Positions 18,898 to 27,308 of a DNA stretch of 64,000 nucleotides are shown piece after piece. The DNA is from Actinoplanes subtropicus. Its GTDB lineage: Bacteria > Actinomycetota > Actinomycetes > Mycobacteriales > Micromonosporaceae. The stretch covers positions 248,001-312,000 of the forward strand of contig NZ_JOJL01000013.1 of assembly GCF_000721705.1 (NCBI RefSeq). Reading direction: 5' to 3'. The stretch's first letter is position 1, and each line of letters begins with the position of its first letter. The position numbers and the translations under genes were made by a program. The notes under the pieces are model-generated. The model was not told the origin of the DNA, did not search any database, and saw nothing but the letters and a program-made list of their open reading frames with translations.

Positions 18898-19731
18898 ATG
18901 GCCACCATCACCGTCGGCACGGAGAACTCGACGTCGATCGACCTCTACTACGAAGACCACGGCAGCGGGCCGGCCGTCGTCCTGATCAGCGGCTGGCCGT
19001 TCGACAGCCGCTCCTGGGAAGCCCAGATCCACCCGCTGCTCACCGCGGGCTACCGGGTGATCGCGTACGATCGTCGCGGTTTCGGGCGATCCAGCCGGCC
19101 GGCCGGCGGCTACGACTTCGACACGCTGGCCGCCGACCTCGACCAGCTCCTCACCAAGCTCGACCTGCACGAGGTCACCCTGATCGGGCTGTCGCTGGGC
19201 ACCGGAGAGGTCGCCCGCTACATCGGCGTCCACGGAACGCAGCGGCTGCGGGCGTGCGTGTTCATCGAGAGCCTCGCGCCCTCGTTCACGAAATCCGCGG
19301 ACAACCCCAAAGGCGTCGACCGGGCCGGCGTCGACGCTGTTCAGCAGGCCATTCTGCACGACCGGCCGGCCTGGCTGACCGCCACCATGAACGACTTCTT
19401 GAACCTCGACGAGCTGCTGGGCAGGCGCGTCAGCGAGGACGCGGTCCGCAACCTGTGGAACGCCGGCGCCGACGCATCACCGATCGCGACCTGGGCCTGT
19501 CCGCTCACCTGGCTCGACGACTTCCACGACGACGTCAAACGGATCGACATCCCAACGCTGATCCTGCACGGCACCGCCGACCGCATCCTGTCCGTCGAAG
19601 GCCAGGGACGCCGTCTGCACGCGGCACTGCCGGACGCCCGCTACGTCGAGATCGACGGCGGACCGCACCTCATGGCTCTCACCCACGCCGAGCAGGTCAA
19701 CCGGGAACTGCTCGCCTTCCTCAAGCGATAA
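18898..19731 (+). CDS. Alpha/beta hydrolase, non-haem haloperoxidase/esterase-like
   Basis: 277 residues from ATG 18898, preceded by GAGGAGCGCAC. The fold is shown by the oxyanion segment ISGWPFDSRSW, the nucleophile elbow GLSLGTGEVARY (Ser in GLSLG), the acid residue in LILHGTADRIL and the late His in GGPHLMALTH. These enzymes are serine hydrolases that can also show cofactor-free perhydrolase activity. Paired with a close paralogue 48 bases downstream. Confidence 0.87.
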   Translation: MATITVGTENSTSIDLYYEDHGSGPAVVLISGWPFDSRSWEAQIHPLLTAGYRVIAYDRRGFGRSSRPAGGYDFDTLAADLDQLLTKLDLHEVTLIGLSLGTGEVARYIGVHGTQRLRACVFIESLAPSFTKSADNPKGVDRAGVDAVQQAILHDRPAWLTATMNDFLNLDELLGRRVSEDAVRNLWNAGADASPIATWACPLTWLDDFHDDVKRIDIPTLILHGTADRILSVEGQGRRLHAALPDARYVEIDGGPHLMALTHAEQVNRELLAFLKR

Positions 19732-19779
19732 CCATTCCCTCGTACGCGAAACGATCGCACCCACCAGAAAGGCAAGCAG

Positions 19780-20601
19780 ATGCCGACAGTGACGACACCG
19801 GACAGTACCGAGATCTTCTTCAAGGACTGGGGCAGCGGGCAACCCGTCGTCTTCAGCCACGGCTGGCCCCTCACCGCGGACGCATGGGACGGCTCCGCGA
19901 ACTTCGTCGCCAGCCACGGGTTCCGGGCCATCGCCCACGACCGTCGCGGTGGTGGACGCTCGAGCCAGCCGTGGGAGGGAAACGACCTCGACCACTACGC
20001 CGACGACCTGGCCGCCGTCATCGAGCACCTCGACCTGCACGACATCGTCCTGGTCGGGCATTCCACCGGCGGCGGTGAAGTCACCCGTTACGTCGGACGT
20101 CACGGAACCGCCCGGGTCGCCAAGATGGTTCTGCTCGGAGCCATCCCGCCGCTGATGCTCAAGACCCCCGCCAACCCGGAAGGGCTACCGATCGAGCCGT
20201 TCAACGAGATCCGCGAGGCCGTGCTCGCCGATCGGTCGCAGTACTACCGAGATCTGGCCTTCCCGTTCTACGGAGCCAATCGGCCGGGGTCGGCCGTGAG
20301 CCAAGGTGCCCGCGACGCGTTCTGGCTGATGTCCATGTCGGTCGGCATCAAGGGCGCCTACGACTGCGTCAAGGCGTTCTCCGAGACGGACCTCACGGAA
20401 GACCTCAAGAAGATCGACGTACCGACGCTGATCCTGCACGGTGACGACGACCAGATCGTCCCGATCCAAGCGTCGGCGCTGAAGTCCTCGAAGATCGTCG
20501 CGAACTCGACACTCAAGATCTACCCTGGCGCTCCGCACGGCCTGACCGGCGCCCATGAGCAGGAGTTCAACAAGGACCTGCTCGACTTCATCACCAGCTG
20601 A
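19780..20601 (+). CDS. Alpha/beta hydrolase, non-haem chloroperoxidase family
   Basis: 273 residues, preceded by AGAAAGGC. The nucleophile elbow is [14 protein letters not shown], the classic cofactor-free chloroperoxidase form. The oxyanion region is [12 protein letters not shown], the Asp is in [11 protein letters not shown] and the His in [10 protein letters not shown]. About 45% of residues appear shared with the upstream hydrolase by eye. The two probably arose by tandem duplication and form one operon with the following cupin gene. Confidence 0.9.
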   Translation: MPTVTTPDSTEIFFKDWGSGQPVVFSHGWPLTADAWDGSANFVASHGFRAIAHDRRGGGRSSQPWEGNDLDHYADDLAAVIEHLDLHDIVLVGHSTGGGEVTRYVGRHGTARVAKMVLLGAIPPLMLKTPANPEGLPIEPFNEIREAVLADRSQYYRDLAFPFYGANRPGSAVSQGARDAFWLMSMSVGIKGAYDCVKAFSETDLTEDLKKIDVPTLILHGDDDQIVPIQASALKSSKIVANSTLKIYPGAPHGLTGAHEQEFNKDLLDFITS

Positions 20602-20723
20602 CACCTCGCCGGCGTGCGCCACACGGCATCTCGTCGGCTCACGTCCGCAGGGAGGGAAGTTCGCTTCCTTCACCGCCGGCCGGCGGTCTTCCCCCTTTCC
20701 GGATAAGGACGCGAAAGGCAGTC

Positions 20724-21068
20724 ATGTCTCCAGCCGACGACCTCGCCGCCACACTCAAACGCACGGAAACGCTGCGCCGGAGCTCCTCGGTGCCGGGACG
20801 CGACATCGTCCAGGTACGCACCGAGATCCCTGCCGGCGTACAGTCCGGATGGCACATCCACCCCGGCGAAGAGGTCGGGTACATCGTCGCCGGGACGGTA
20901 CGGATGGAGATCCGCGACCAACCGACCCTCACCCTCCACGCGGGGGACGGCTTCCTCATCCCGCCCCGAACACCGCACAACGCCACCGACCTCGGACCGG
21001 ACACCGGGCTGATGCTGTCCACCTACATCGTCGAGACCGGCCAGCCACTGGCGACGTTCGTGCACTGA
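20724..21068 (+). CDS. Small cupin-domain protein
   Basis: 114 residues. A single cupin barrel with the metal-binding motif GWHIHPGEEVGYIVAG (two His and a Glu) and the second motif GDGFLIPPRTPHNA, which carries the last His. It could be a dioxygenase-like enzyme or a small ligand-binding protein. AAAGG precedes the ATG. The gene lies 122 bases downstream of the chloroperoxidase-like gene on the same strand, suggesting oxidative detoxification, but no substrate is visible. Confidence 0.85.
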   Translation: MSPADDLAATLKRTETLRRSSSVPGRDIVQVRTEIPAGVQSGWHIHPGEEVGYIVAGTVRMEIRDQPTLTLHAGDGFLIPPRTPHNATDLGPDTGLMLSTYIVETGQPLATFVH

Positions 21069-21476
21069 CGATCCACTCCCGGCCGACACGATCGGCCACG
21101 AAGCGGCGATGGTGCGAGCGCCCGCGATGTCGGACGCCGCATCGGCACGCCGGTGGACCTCGGCCTTGCTCGCTGCCCGCGCGGTGACGCCGCTCGCGCC
21201 GGCCGCCAGGTCGCTCGGACGTCGCGTCTGCCGCTGACGCGGCACGGCGGCAGCCTGGCCCCCTGACCGCTGCGTTCCACCCGACCGTGATCGACCATGC
21301 CGTCCGACGGCCCACGACCGGCCCGGCGGAGTGAGCGGCCGGTTTTCCGACCTTCCGGCCTTCTCCCCGAAACATGCCATCCCGGCGGGCCGAGGCTCAG
21401 CGGGGGCGATCAACCTGTGCATATTCCTATCCGCTTCGCTGCGACAGATCCGCAGCAGACGAGGATGTGGAGTGCG
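21069..21476. other. Intergenic region with no recognised feature
   Basis: About 400 bases between the cupin gene and the membrane-protein/esterase pair. Open frames here are compositional and show no family pattern. The last part, slightly AT-richer near 21420-21470, should hold the promoter of the next operon. Confidence 0.5.
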
Positions 21477-22226
21477 ATGAGGCTGACCAGTCTTTGGTTG
21501 ATCCTGCTCACCGGTGGACTTGCCGTCCTCGCGGTGGCCGGCACGGTGTGGTTCTGGCGCATCGCCCGCGGGCGGACGGCCGTACGGATCACCGGTCTGA
21601 TCCTGATCGAAGCGCTGGTGGTGCTGTGCGCCGGCCTGGTTGCCAACCGGGCCGACAGCTTCTTCCCGACCTGGCAGGCGCTCACCGGGGACAGCGAGGG
21701 TGACCCGGCCCCGCAGGCCGTGCGGCAGGCGCCCGGCAAGCTGGACTCGAAACTCGCCGCCGCCTCCGGCGCCGGCCTGGCCTGGACGCCGGCCGGGTAT
21801 ACCACGTGGCACCTGGCCGCGCCGCCGGTCCTGATCGCGCCCGTCGGCTACCGCAAACGCACCGACCACACGTTCCCGGTCATCGTGGTCATCGCCGCCG
21901 AGGGCCAGAAGCCGTCGATCCGCGCGGCCGCCGCGTCGGTGCCGGACGCGTTGACCCTGGTGGTCACGCCCGGACCGGCGACCACCGTGGCCGACCTGGC
22001 GGCCCTGCCCGGGCGACTCGCCCACGACGCCCGGGCGATGAGCGACGGGTGGGCCGTGGTGACCGATCAGCAGTACGGCGCGCTCGCCCGCGGCTGGCAG
22101 AAGTCGGCGCCGGCCCGGATCCGTACGGTGGCCGATCTCGACGTCCGCCATCCGGCCGCGGCCTTCGGCACCGCCGCCCGGTCGCTGCCCGAGGCTCTCG
22201 CCGCGCCGGTGCGGCTGCCGTCATGA
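21477..22226 (+). CDS. Membrane-anchored protein of unknown function, esterase partner
   Basis: 249 residues from ATG 21477 (ATG 21465 is possible). Two N-terminal hydrophobic helices (about 4-25 and 36-55) are followed by an extracytoplasmic domain of about 190 residues with APPVLIAPVGYRKR and VIVVIAAEGQKPS. No known catalytic motif. Its stop overlaps the start of the esterase gene by 4 bases (ATGA), and both proteins share the two-helix anchor and an ADSFFPTW / ETYPAWSALFG neck. The two look like a duplicated or co-evolving pair. Confidence 0.7.
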   Translation: MRLTSLWLILLTGGLAVLAVAGTVWFWRIARGRTAVRITGLILIEALVVLCAGLVANRADSFFPTWQALTGDSEGDPAPQAVRQAPGKLDSKLAAASGAGLAWTPAGYTTWHLAAPPVLIAPVGYRKRTDHTFPVIVVIAAEGQKPSIRAAAASVPDALTLVVTPGPATTVADLAALPGRLAHDARAMSDGWAVVTDQQYGALARGWQKSAPARIRTVADLDVRHPAAAFGTAARSLPEALAAPVRLPS

Positions 22227-23422
22227 CCATCGACAGCCTGGCCACCGTGCTGACCGCCCTGCTGGTCGCGATCGGCGCGACCGCCCTGCTCGCCCTCGCC
22301 TGGGACCGGCGCCGCGCCGCCGGCCGGATCGCCCTGGCCGCGACCGTCGTGCTGGCCGTGACCGCGGCCGCCGCGCTGCAGCTCAACCGGCTCACCGAGA
22401 CCTACCCGGCGTGGTCCGCGCTGTTCGGCCAGTCCGCCGCGGACAGCCCGACGGCGAACGATCCGGACCCGGTCGCGATCGACGTGACGAACCCGCAGAG
22501 CCGGCGCGGGCCGGCGAAGGTCACCGGCCCCGGCCGACTGGTGGACTACACCGTGCACGGCAACGCCAGCGGCCTGACCATGCCGATGACCGTGTACCTG
22601 CCGGCGGCGTACACCACCGCGCAGAACCACGCGTTCCAGTTCCCGGTCATCGAGGCGTTCCACGGCTTTCCCGGCACGCCGGCCGCCTGGCCCAAGCGAC
22701 TGGACGCCAAGAAGTACCTCGACCAGGAGATCGCCGCGGGGCGGATGTCGCCGGCCGTCGTGCTCTTCCCCTACCAGACCCCGGACCCGCTGCTCGACAC
22801 CGAGTGCCTGAACCTCGTCAAGGGCCCGCAGACGGAGACGTACCTGACCCGCGACGTGCCCGACTGGGCCCGCGAACACCTGCGGATCCGCACCGACCCG
22901 GGCTCCTGGGGCCTGATCGGCTTCTCGGCCGGCGGGTACTGCGCGATGAACCTCGCGATGAGGCACCCGGACCGGTTCAGCGCCGCCGCGAGCCTCTCCG
23001 GCCTGGCCGGCCCCGGCATCAAGGTCGGCGACGACAGCGAGAAGACCACCAACAGCATCACCTGGCGCCTGACCCACCAACCCGCGCCGCCGGTCTCGCT
23101 CTACGTCGCCTGGGCCGCCGACGACGCCGGCCCCGGCAAGGACTCCCGCCAGATCGCCCGGCTGGCCAAGGCGCCCCTGTCGGTCACCACGGCGACGATG
23201 CCGCACGGCGGCCACAGCCTCACGGTCTGGCGGCGGATGGAGGCCCCCGCCTTCGACTGGCTCTCCGCCCACCTGAACCGCGCCGCCCCGGCACCCGCCC
23301 CGAAGACGCCCACCCCGCAACAATCGCCGACCGGGAACCTGACCGGCACGACGCTCGCCGCCGCGGGCCGTCGCTGGATCCCGTCGCCTCAGGGGCGCAG
23401 GGGCAGGCCGGCCGCGGTGTAG
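22223..23422 (+). CDS. Membrane-anchored esterase D / antigen-85-like alpha/beta hydrolase
   Basis: 399 residues. Two N-terminal helices anchor an extracellular esterase domain. It has VIEAFHGFPGTPAAW, nucleophile GFSAGGYCAMNLAM (Ser in GFSAGG), Asp in YVAWAADDAGP and His in PHGGHSLTVW. The family includes mycolyl- and acyltransferases and esterases acting on envelope lipids or polysaccharide esters. The C-terminus is Pro/Thr rich. The gene overlaps its upstream partner by 4 bases and, tail to tail, the oxidoreductase gene by 34 bases. Confidence 0.85.
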   Translation: MTIDSLATVLTALLVAIGATALLALAWDRRRAAGRIALAATVVLAVTAAAALQLNRLTETYPAWSALFGQSAADSPTANDPDPVAIDVTNPQSRRGPAKVTGPGRLVDYTVHGNASGLTMPMTVYLPAAYTTAQNHAFQFPVIEAFHGFPGTPAAWPKRLDAKKYLDQEIAAGRMSPAVVLFPYQTPDPLLDTECLNLVKGPQTETYLTRDVPDWAREHLRIRTDPGSWGLIGFSAGGYCAMNLAMRHPDRFSAAASLSGLAGPGIKVGDDSEKTTNSITWRLTHQPAPPVSLYVAWAADDAGPGKDSRQIARLAKAPLSVTTATMPHGGHSLTVWRRMEAPAFDWLSAHLNRAAPAPAPKTPTPQQSPTGNLTGTTLAAAGRRWIPSPQGRRGRPAAV

Positions 23423-24366
23423 ATGTCGTCGATCAGTGACATGGTGGCGACCGAATCGGACGGTGGGGTGAGATTTGCCGGTTCGCCGGCGACCGCGGCC
23501 GCGAAGGCGCGCAGCTGGTGCACGTACGTCGCCTCGCCCTTGATCTGCTCGCGCCGGCGCCGGCCGTCCACCGTGACCGAGAAGCGCGAGAAGAACTGCG
23601 GGGCGATGAAGTTGGTGACCGTCATGGTGCCGCGATCACCGACGACCCGCGCCCGGATCCGCAGCAGGGCCGAGGACCACATCGACGTGTGTACGTGGCC
23701 GGTCGCTCCGCCCGGCAGGCGCAACCGTGCCGTCATGGCCCGGTCGATGCGCCGGTCCCGGCGCAGCGGCAGGGCGGTCGCCTCCTCCACCACCGGGTCG
23801 CCGGGAGCGAGCATGCGCAGGCAGTGCACGGCGTAGCAGCCGGCATCCATCAGCGCGCCGCCGGCCAGGCCGAAGTCGTACCGGATGTCGGAGAACATCG
23901 GCAGCGGGAAGCACATCGCCGTCTCCACCCGCCGCACCGTGCCGAGGCTTCCGTCGTGGGCGATCTCGATCATCCGCTGGGTCTGCGGGTGGTACCGGTA
24001 GTGGAAGGCCTCCATCACCACCAGGCCGCTGCCCTCCGCCGCGGCGGCCACCTCGCGGGCCTGGGCGGCGTTGGCGGTGAACGGCTTCTCGCAGAGCACG
24101 TGCTTGCCCGCCTCGAGCGCCGCCAGTGTCCATTGTGCGTGCAGGCCGTTGGGCAACGGAAGGTAGACCGCATCCAAGGATGAGTCGGCCAGCAGGTCGG
24201 CGTACGAGTCGTACACCGTCGGCACCCCGTGCTTGGCGGCGAAGGCCTCGGCGCGCGACCGCTCCCGGGCCGCCACCGCGGCGACCTCGACGCCGTCGAC
24301 GGCGCGGGCGGGTCTCATCAGGGCGGCGGGAGCGATCCGGGCGGCACCGAGCACACCGATTCTCAC
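23389..24366 (-). CDS. Gfo/Idh/MocA-family NAD(P)-dependent oxidoreductase
   Basis: 325 residues from GTG 24366. Rossmann start VRIGVLGAARIAPAAL (the GxGxxxP loop appears as GAARIAP). The family-defining EKPFTANAAQA holds the catalytic Lys, and the alpha/beta C-terminal domain contains GGALMDAGCYAVHCLR. Such enzymes oxidise or reduce sugars, inositols or pseudo-sugars. No sugar operon adjoins it. Its 3' end overlaps the convergent esterase gene, and it diverges from a secreted-protein gene only 42 bases away. Confidence 0.9.
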   Translation of the reverse strand: MRIGVLGAARIAPAALMRPARAVDGVEVAAVAARERSRAEAFAAKHGVPTVYDSYADLLADSSLDAVYLPLPNGLHAQWTLAALEAGKHVLCEKPFTANAAQAREVAAAAEGSGLVVMEAFHYRYHPQTQRMIEIAHDGSLGTVRRVETAMCFPLPMFSDIRYDFGLAGGALMDAGCYAVHCLRMLAPGDPVVEEATALPLRRDRRIDRAMTARLRLPGGATGHVHTSMWSSALLRIRARVVGDRGTMTVTNFIAPQFFSRFSVTVDGRRRREQIKGEATYVHQLRAFAAAVAGEPANLTPPSDSVATMSLIDDIYTAAGLPLRP

Positions 24367-24408
24367 CTTCGAGACCCTATCGGGTGTAACCGGCCGCGTA
24401 TCCCAGGC

Positions 24409-25539
24409 ATGACCAATTTGAGGAAGGCCGGTGTCGTCATCGCGGCCGGGATCGCCGCCGTGACGTTCGCATCGGCCGCCGACGCCGCGACCACGCCGTG
24501 GACGGTCGCGCCGAGCGACAACGCCGCCACCGGCGACACCCAGCTGACCGCGGTGTCGGCGGTGGACGCCACCCACGCGTTCGCGGTGGGCTCGGCCGGC
24601 AGCCGTACGATCGCCGAGCGCTGGGACGGCACCCGGTGGTCGCTGCTGCCCACCCCGACCCCCGACTCGGGCGGCACCCTGCTGGGCGTCTCCGCGGTCT
24701 CGTCCACGGACGTGTGGGCCGTCGGCTCCGGCAAGGCGAACGCGACCGCCAACCAGCACGCCCTGATCGAGCACTTCGACGGTGCGAGCTGGACCATCGT
24801 GCCGAACCCGAGCAACGGCGTCATGGACTCGCTGAGGGCGGTGTCCGCCCGGTCCGCGACCGACGTGTGGGCGGTCGGCACGAACGGGCAGAACACGACG
24901 ACGCTGCCGCTGGTCGAGCACTGGAACGGCACCTCGTGGAGCATCGTCGCGTCGGCCAGGCTGGGCGCGTCGGCCACCGGCTTCTTCAACGGCGTGACCA
25001 CCAGCCCGAACGGTGACGTCTGGGCGGTCGGCACGGTCACCGCGCCGGCCGTGCCCGAGGGCTCGAACCGGGCGGCGCTCATCGAGCGGTGGAACGGCTC
25101 GGCCTTCGTGCAGGTGGCCGCGCCGCCGACCGCCGACCCGCGGTTCACCACCACGTTGACGGCGGTCGCCGAGAGCGGCTCCGACGACGTCTACGCGGTC
25201 GGCGCCTTCGGCCACAGCGGCATCGCCCTGCACTGGAACGGCACCGCCTGGTCGACCATCACCCTGCCGGCCGTCGCGAACAGCACGGTCACGCTCAACG
25301 CGGTCACCGTGGCCGGCCCGAACGACGCCTGGTTCGCCGGCATCCAAGGCCTCGCGACCGTGACCGAGCAGTCGACCAGCACCTCGTCGGCCATCGTGGC
25401 CAGCCCGTCCGGCGCCCAGCGCGGCAGCCTGGCCGGCCTCGCCCACGCCGGGCCGGCCCTGTTCGCGGTCGGCTTCCAGATCAACGACCCGGCCACGTTC
25501 CAGGACCAGACCCTCGCCCTCACCAACGCGGCGGGCTGA
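24409..25539 (+). CDS. Secreted repeat protein with WNGTxW-type propeller blades
   Basis: 376 residues. A signal peptide (residues 1-29, ending ASAADA) precedes six or seven repeats of about 50 residues. Each has a DVWAVGS/T strand and an aromatic WNGTSWSIV-like strand: ERWDGTRWS, EHFDGASWT, EHWNGTSWS, ERWNGSAFV and HWNGTAWST. The spacing fits a beta-propeller exported to the surface or medium. Catalytic residues are not apparent. The role is probably adhesion or ligand binding, which is inference. Confidence 0.8.
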   Translation: MTNLRKAGVVIAAGIAAVTFASAADAATTPWTVAPSDNAATGDTQLTAVSAVDATHAFAVGSAGSRTIAERWDGTRWSLLPTPTPDSGGTLLGVSAVSSTDVWAVGSGKANATANQHALIEHFDGASWTIVPNPSNGVMDSLRAVSARSATDVWAVGTNGQNTTTLPLVEHWNGTSWSIVASARLGASATGFFNGVTTSPNGDVWAVGTVTAPAVPEGSNRAALIERWNGSAFVQVAAPPTADPRFTTTLTAVAESGSDDVYAVGAFGHSGIALHWNGTAWSTITLPAVANSTVTLNAVTVAGPNDAWFAGIQGLATVTEQSTSTSSAIVASPSGAQRGSLAGLAHAGPALFAVGFQINDPATFQDQTLALTNAAG

Positions 25540-25548
25540 CGACCCGGC

Positions 25549-26238
25549 TCAGACCGAGGTGTAGAACCGGCTCGGGTCCTCGGCGAGCGACGCCTTCACC
25601 AGGGCGCTCCACTCGTCGGCCAGGACCTCGAGCCGGTTCTCCTCGATGCCGTCCAGCGCCTGCCGCACCACGTCGGCGGGCGCGCTCTTCGGGATGTCGA
25701 AGCCGGCCATCATGTCGGTGTCGGCCGCGCCGAGGTGCAGGCCGGTGACCAGGGTCTTCTGGGCCGCGAGCTCCAGGCGTACGGCATTGGTCAGGCTCCA
25801 CGCGGCCGCCTTGGCCGCAGCGTAGCCGCCCGCGCCGTCGGTGGCGAACCAGGACAGCGCCGAGAGCACGTTGAGGATCGCGCCGCCGGACAGCTGCGGG
25901 GCGAAGGCGCGGATCATCCGCAGCGTGCCCCAGAAGTGGGTGTCCATCTCCCGCCGTACGAGGTCCAGGTCACCGCCGACCAGGTTCGCCCCGGTCGACA
26001 CCCCGGCGTTGTTGACCAGCAGCGTCACGTCGGTGGCGGCCGCGGCGGCCGCGTCCACCGACGCCTGGTCGGTGATGTCGAGCGGCAGCACCTCGACGCC
26101 CGGGACGTCGACGAGCTCGGGGCGGCGGGCCGTCGCGTACACCTTGGTGGCGCCGCGGGCGAGAAGCTGGGTGGCGAACTCACGGCCGAGACCGCGGTTG
26201 GCGCCGGTGACCAGGGCAATCGATCCGGAAATCTGCAT
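25549..26238 (-). CDS. Short-chain dehydrogenase/reductase (SDR)
   Basis: 229 residues from ATG 26238. Classical SDR: nucleotide loop TGANRGLGREF, NNAG motif LLVNNAGVSTG, Ser in NVLSALSW and the YAAAKAAAW active-site YxxxK. The preferred cofactor is probably NADPH, given ATARRPE after the second strand. It diverges from the MerR gene with a palindromic operator in between, so the MerR protein most likely controls it. Confidence 0.9.
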   Translation of the reverse strand: MQISGSIALVTGANRGLGREFATQLLARGATKVYATARRPELVDVPGVEVLPLDITDQASVDAAAAAATDVTLLVNNAGVSTGANLVGGDLDLVRREMDTHFWGTLRMIRAFAPQLSGGAILNVLSALSWFATDGAGGYAAAKAAAWSLTNAVRLELAAQKTLVTGLHLGAADTDMMAGFDIPKSAPADVVRQALDGIEENRLEVLADEWSALVKASLAEDPSRFYTSV

Positions 26239-26255
26239 GGCCGCTACGCTAGAAC

Positions 26256-26271
26256 CTGACGTTGACGTCAG
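26256..26271. promoter_or_regulatory. MerR operator between the SDR and MerR genes
   Basis: A perfect inverted repeat, CTGACG-TTGA-CGTCAG, lies in the 60-base divergent promoter. For the SDR direction it falls in a long spacer between TTGCCT and TAGCGT, the placement MerR regulators need. The same GACGTTGACGTC core is common for MerR proteins that regulate SDR or efflux genes. The promoter boxes are weak matches. Confidence 0.6.
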
Positions 26272-26298
26272 AGGCAAAGAATGGCGACGGAGGTCACG

Positions 26299-26667
26299 AT
26301 GCGGATCGGTGAGCTGGCCACCAAGGCGGGTGTGAGCGTTCGCGCCCTTCGCTACTACGAGGAGCAGGGCCTGCTGGCCAGCGACCGCAGCGACAGCGGC
26401 CAGCGACTCTACCCACCGGCGGCGGTCGACCGGGTGCAGCTCATCCAGCATCTGTACGCGGCGGGCCTCCCCAGCCGTACGATCGCCGAATTGCTGCCGT
26501 GCGTCGACGCGAGGGTCAGCACCCCGGAGTCGCGGGCCCGGCTCGCCGCCGAGCGCGACCGGATCGACCGCCAGATAGCCGAGCTGATCCAGACCCGGGA
26601 CCGCCTCGACGCCATTATCGACCTCACCCAGAATCCGCGGCTGAGTGGCTGCGTGATCCGGCCCTGA
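26299..26667 (+). CDS. MerR-family transcriptional regulator
   Basis: 122 residues from ATG 26299, chosen because GGAGG sits about 6 bases upstream; ATG 26281 has none. Winged-helix N-terminus MRIGELATKAGVSVRALRYY and YEEQGLL are typical. A coiled coil (LAAERDRIDRQIAELIQTRD) mediates dimerisation. No cysteine cluster of a metal or SoxR-type sensor is present, only single Cys residues, so an organic effector is more likely. It is expected to regulate the divergent SDR gene. Confidence 0.9.
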   Translation: MRIGELATKAGVSVRALRYYEEQGLLASDRSDSGQRLYPPAAVDRVQLIQHLYAAGLPSRTIAELLPCVDARVSTPESRARLAAERDRIDRQIAELIQTRDRLDAIIDLTQNPRLSGCVIRP

Positions 26668-27141
26668 TCATTCGGCCGCGGATTTTTTGATCAGTTTTCC
26701 GTCGGCGCCGACGACCCACCACAGGCCGTTCTCCTCGCCCTGGCCGTCCACGTCGCCGGGGCCGACATCCGGGACGTACGTGTAGAGCGGCCAGCCGGCG
26801 TACTTCACCTGCTCCACCCCGCCGCCGGTCGGGATGACCGTGAGCAGCGCCGGGTCGACACCCTGGCCGGCCTTCGGCTTCTGCCCGGAGACGAACGGCG
26901 GCCAGGTCGCCTGGCAGTCCAGCTTGCAGGAGCCGAACCCCTGCTTGTCCGGCACGAACGCGTAGAGCGTACGGCCGCCCTGGTCGGTGAGGATCTCGCC
27001 GAGCGCGGTCTGCTGTACCCGCACCTCGGGCCCGCCGGCCGGGGCACTCGCCTTCGCCGCGGGCCGCGCCTCGGTCTTCGCGCCGCACGCGCTCAACGAC
27101 AGCAAGGCCACCGCACCGGCCACGACAAGAGTCTTTTGCAT
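26668..27141 (-). CDS. Lipoprotein with two secreted-repeat (PF03640-type) units
   Basis: 157 residues. Signal peptide and lipobox LSLSACG put Cys19 as the lipidated residue. Two tandem units follow: GEILTDQGGRTLYAFVPDKQ with CQATWPPF, and VKYAGWPLYTYVPDVGPGDV with NGLWWVV. This is the 'secreted repeat of unknown function' seen in many actinobacterial lipoproteins. The Cys pair at GSCKLDC may form a disulfide. The 3' end abuts the MerR gene with no gap. Confidence 0.88.
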   Translation of the reverse strand: MQKTLVVAGAVALLSLSACGAKTEARPAAKASAPAGGPEVRVQQTALGEILTDQGGRTLYAFVPDKQGFGSCKLDCQATWPPFVSGQKPKAGQGVDPALLTVIPTGGGVEQVKYAGWPLYTYVPDVGPGDVDGQGEENGLWWVVGADGKLIKKSAAE

Positions 27142-27308
27142 GGTTCCTCCTCGATGCCGAACGTTGCCCCCAACACGGGCCGGCTCCCGTTCCGGTTCAC
27201 GCCCGAATAGCGTCTGTGGCCTGCGTCACTGATCGTGAACCGGGTCGGCGAAGGGGCCGTATTGGTCGCGTTGCCGCACCAATTCGGGGGCGGGGCGAGC
27301 CGAAAGGA

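Noticed and set aside
20655..20680. GGAAG-TTCG-CTTCC hairpin between the second hydrolase and the cupin gene as a terminator
   Set aside because: The stem is only 5 bp and lies close to the cupin leader; too weak to call.
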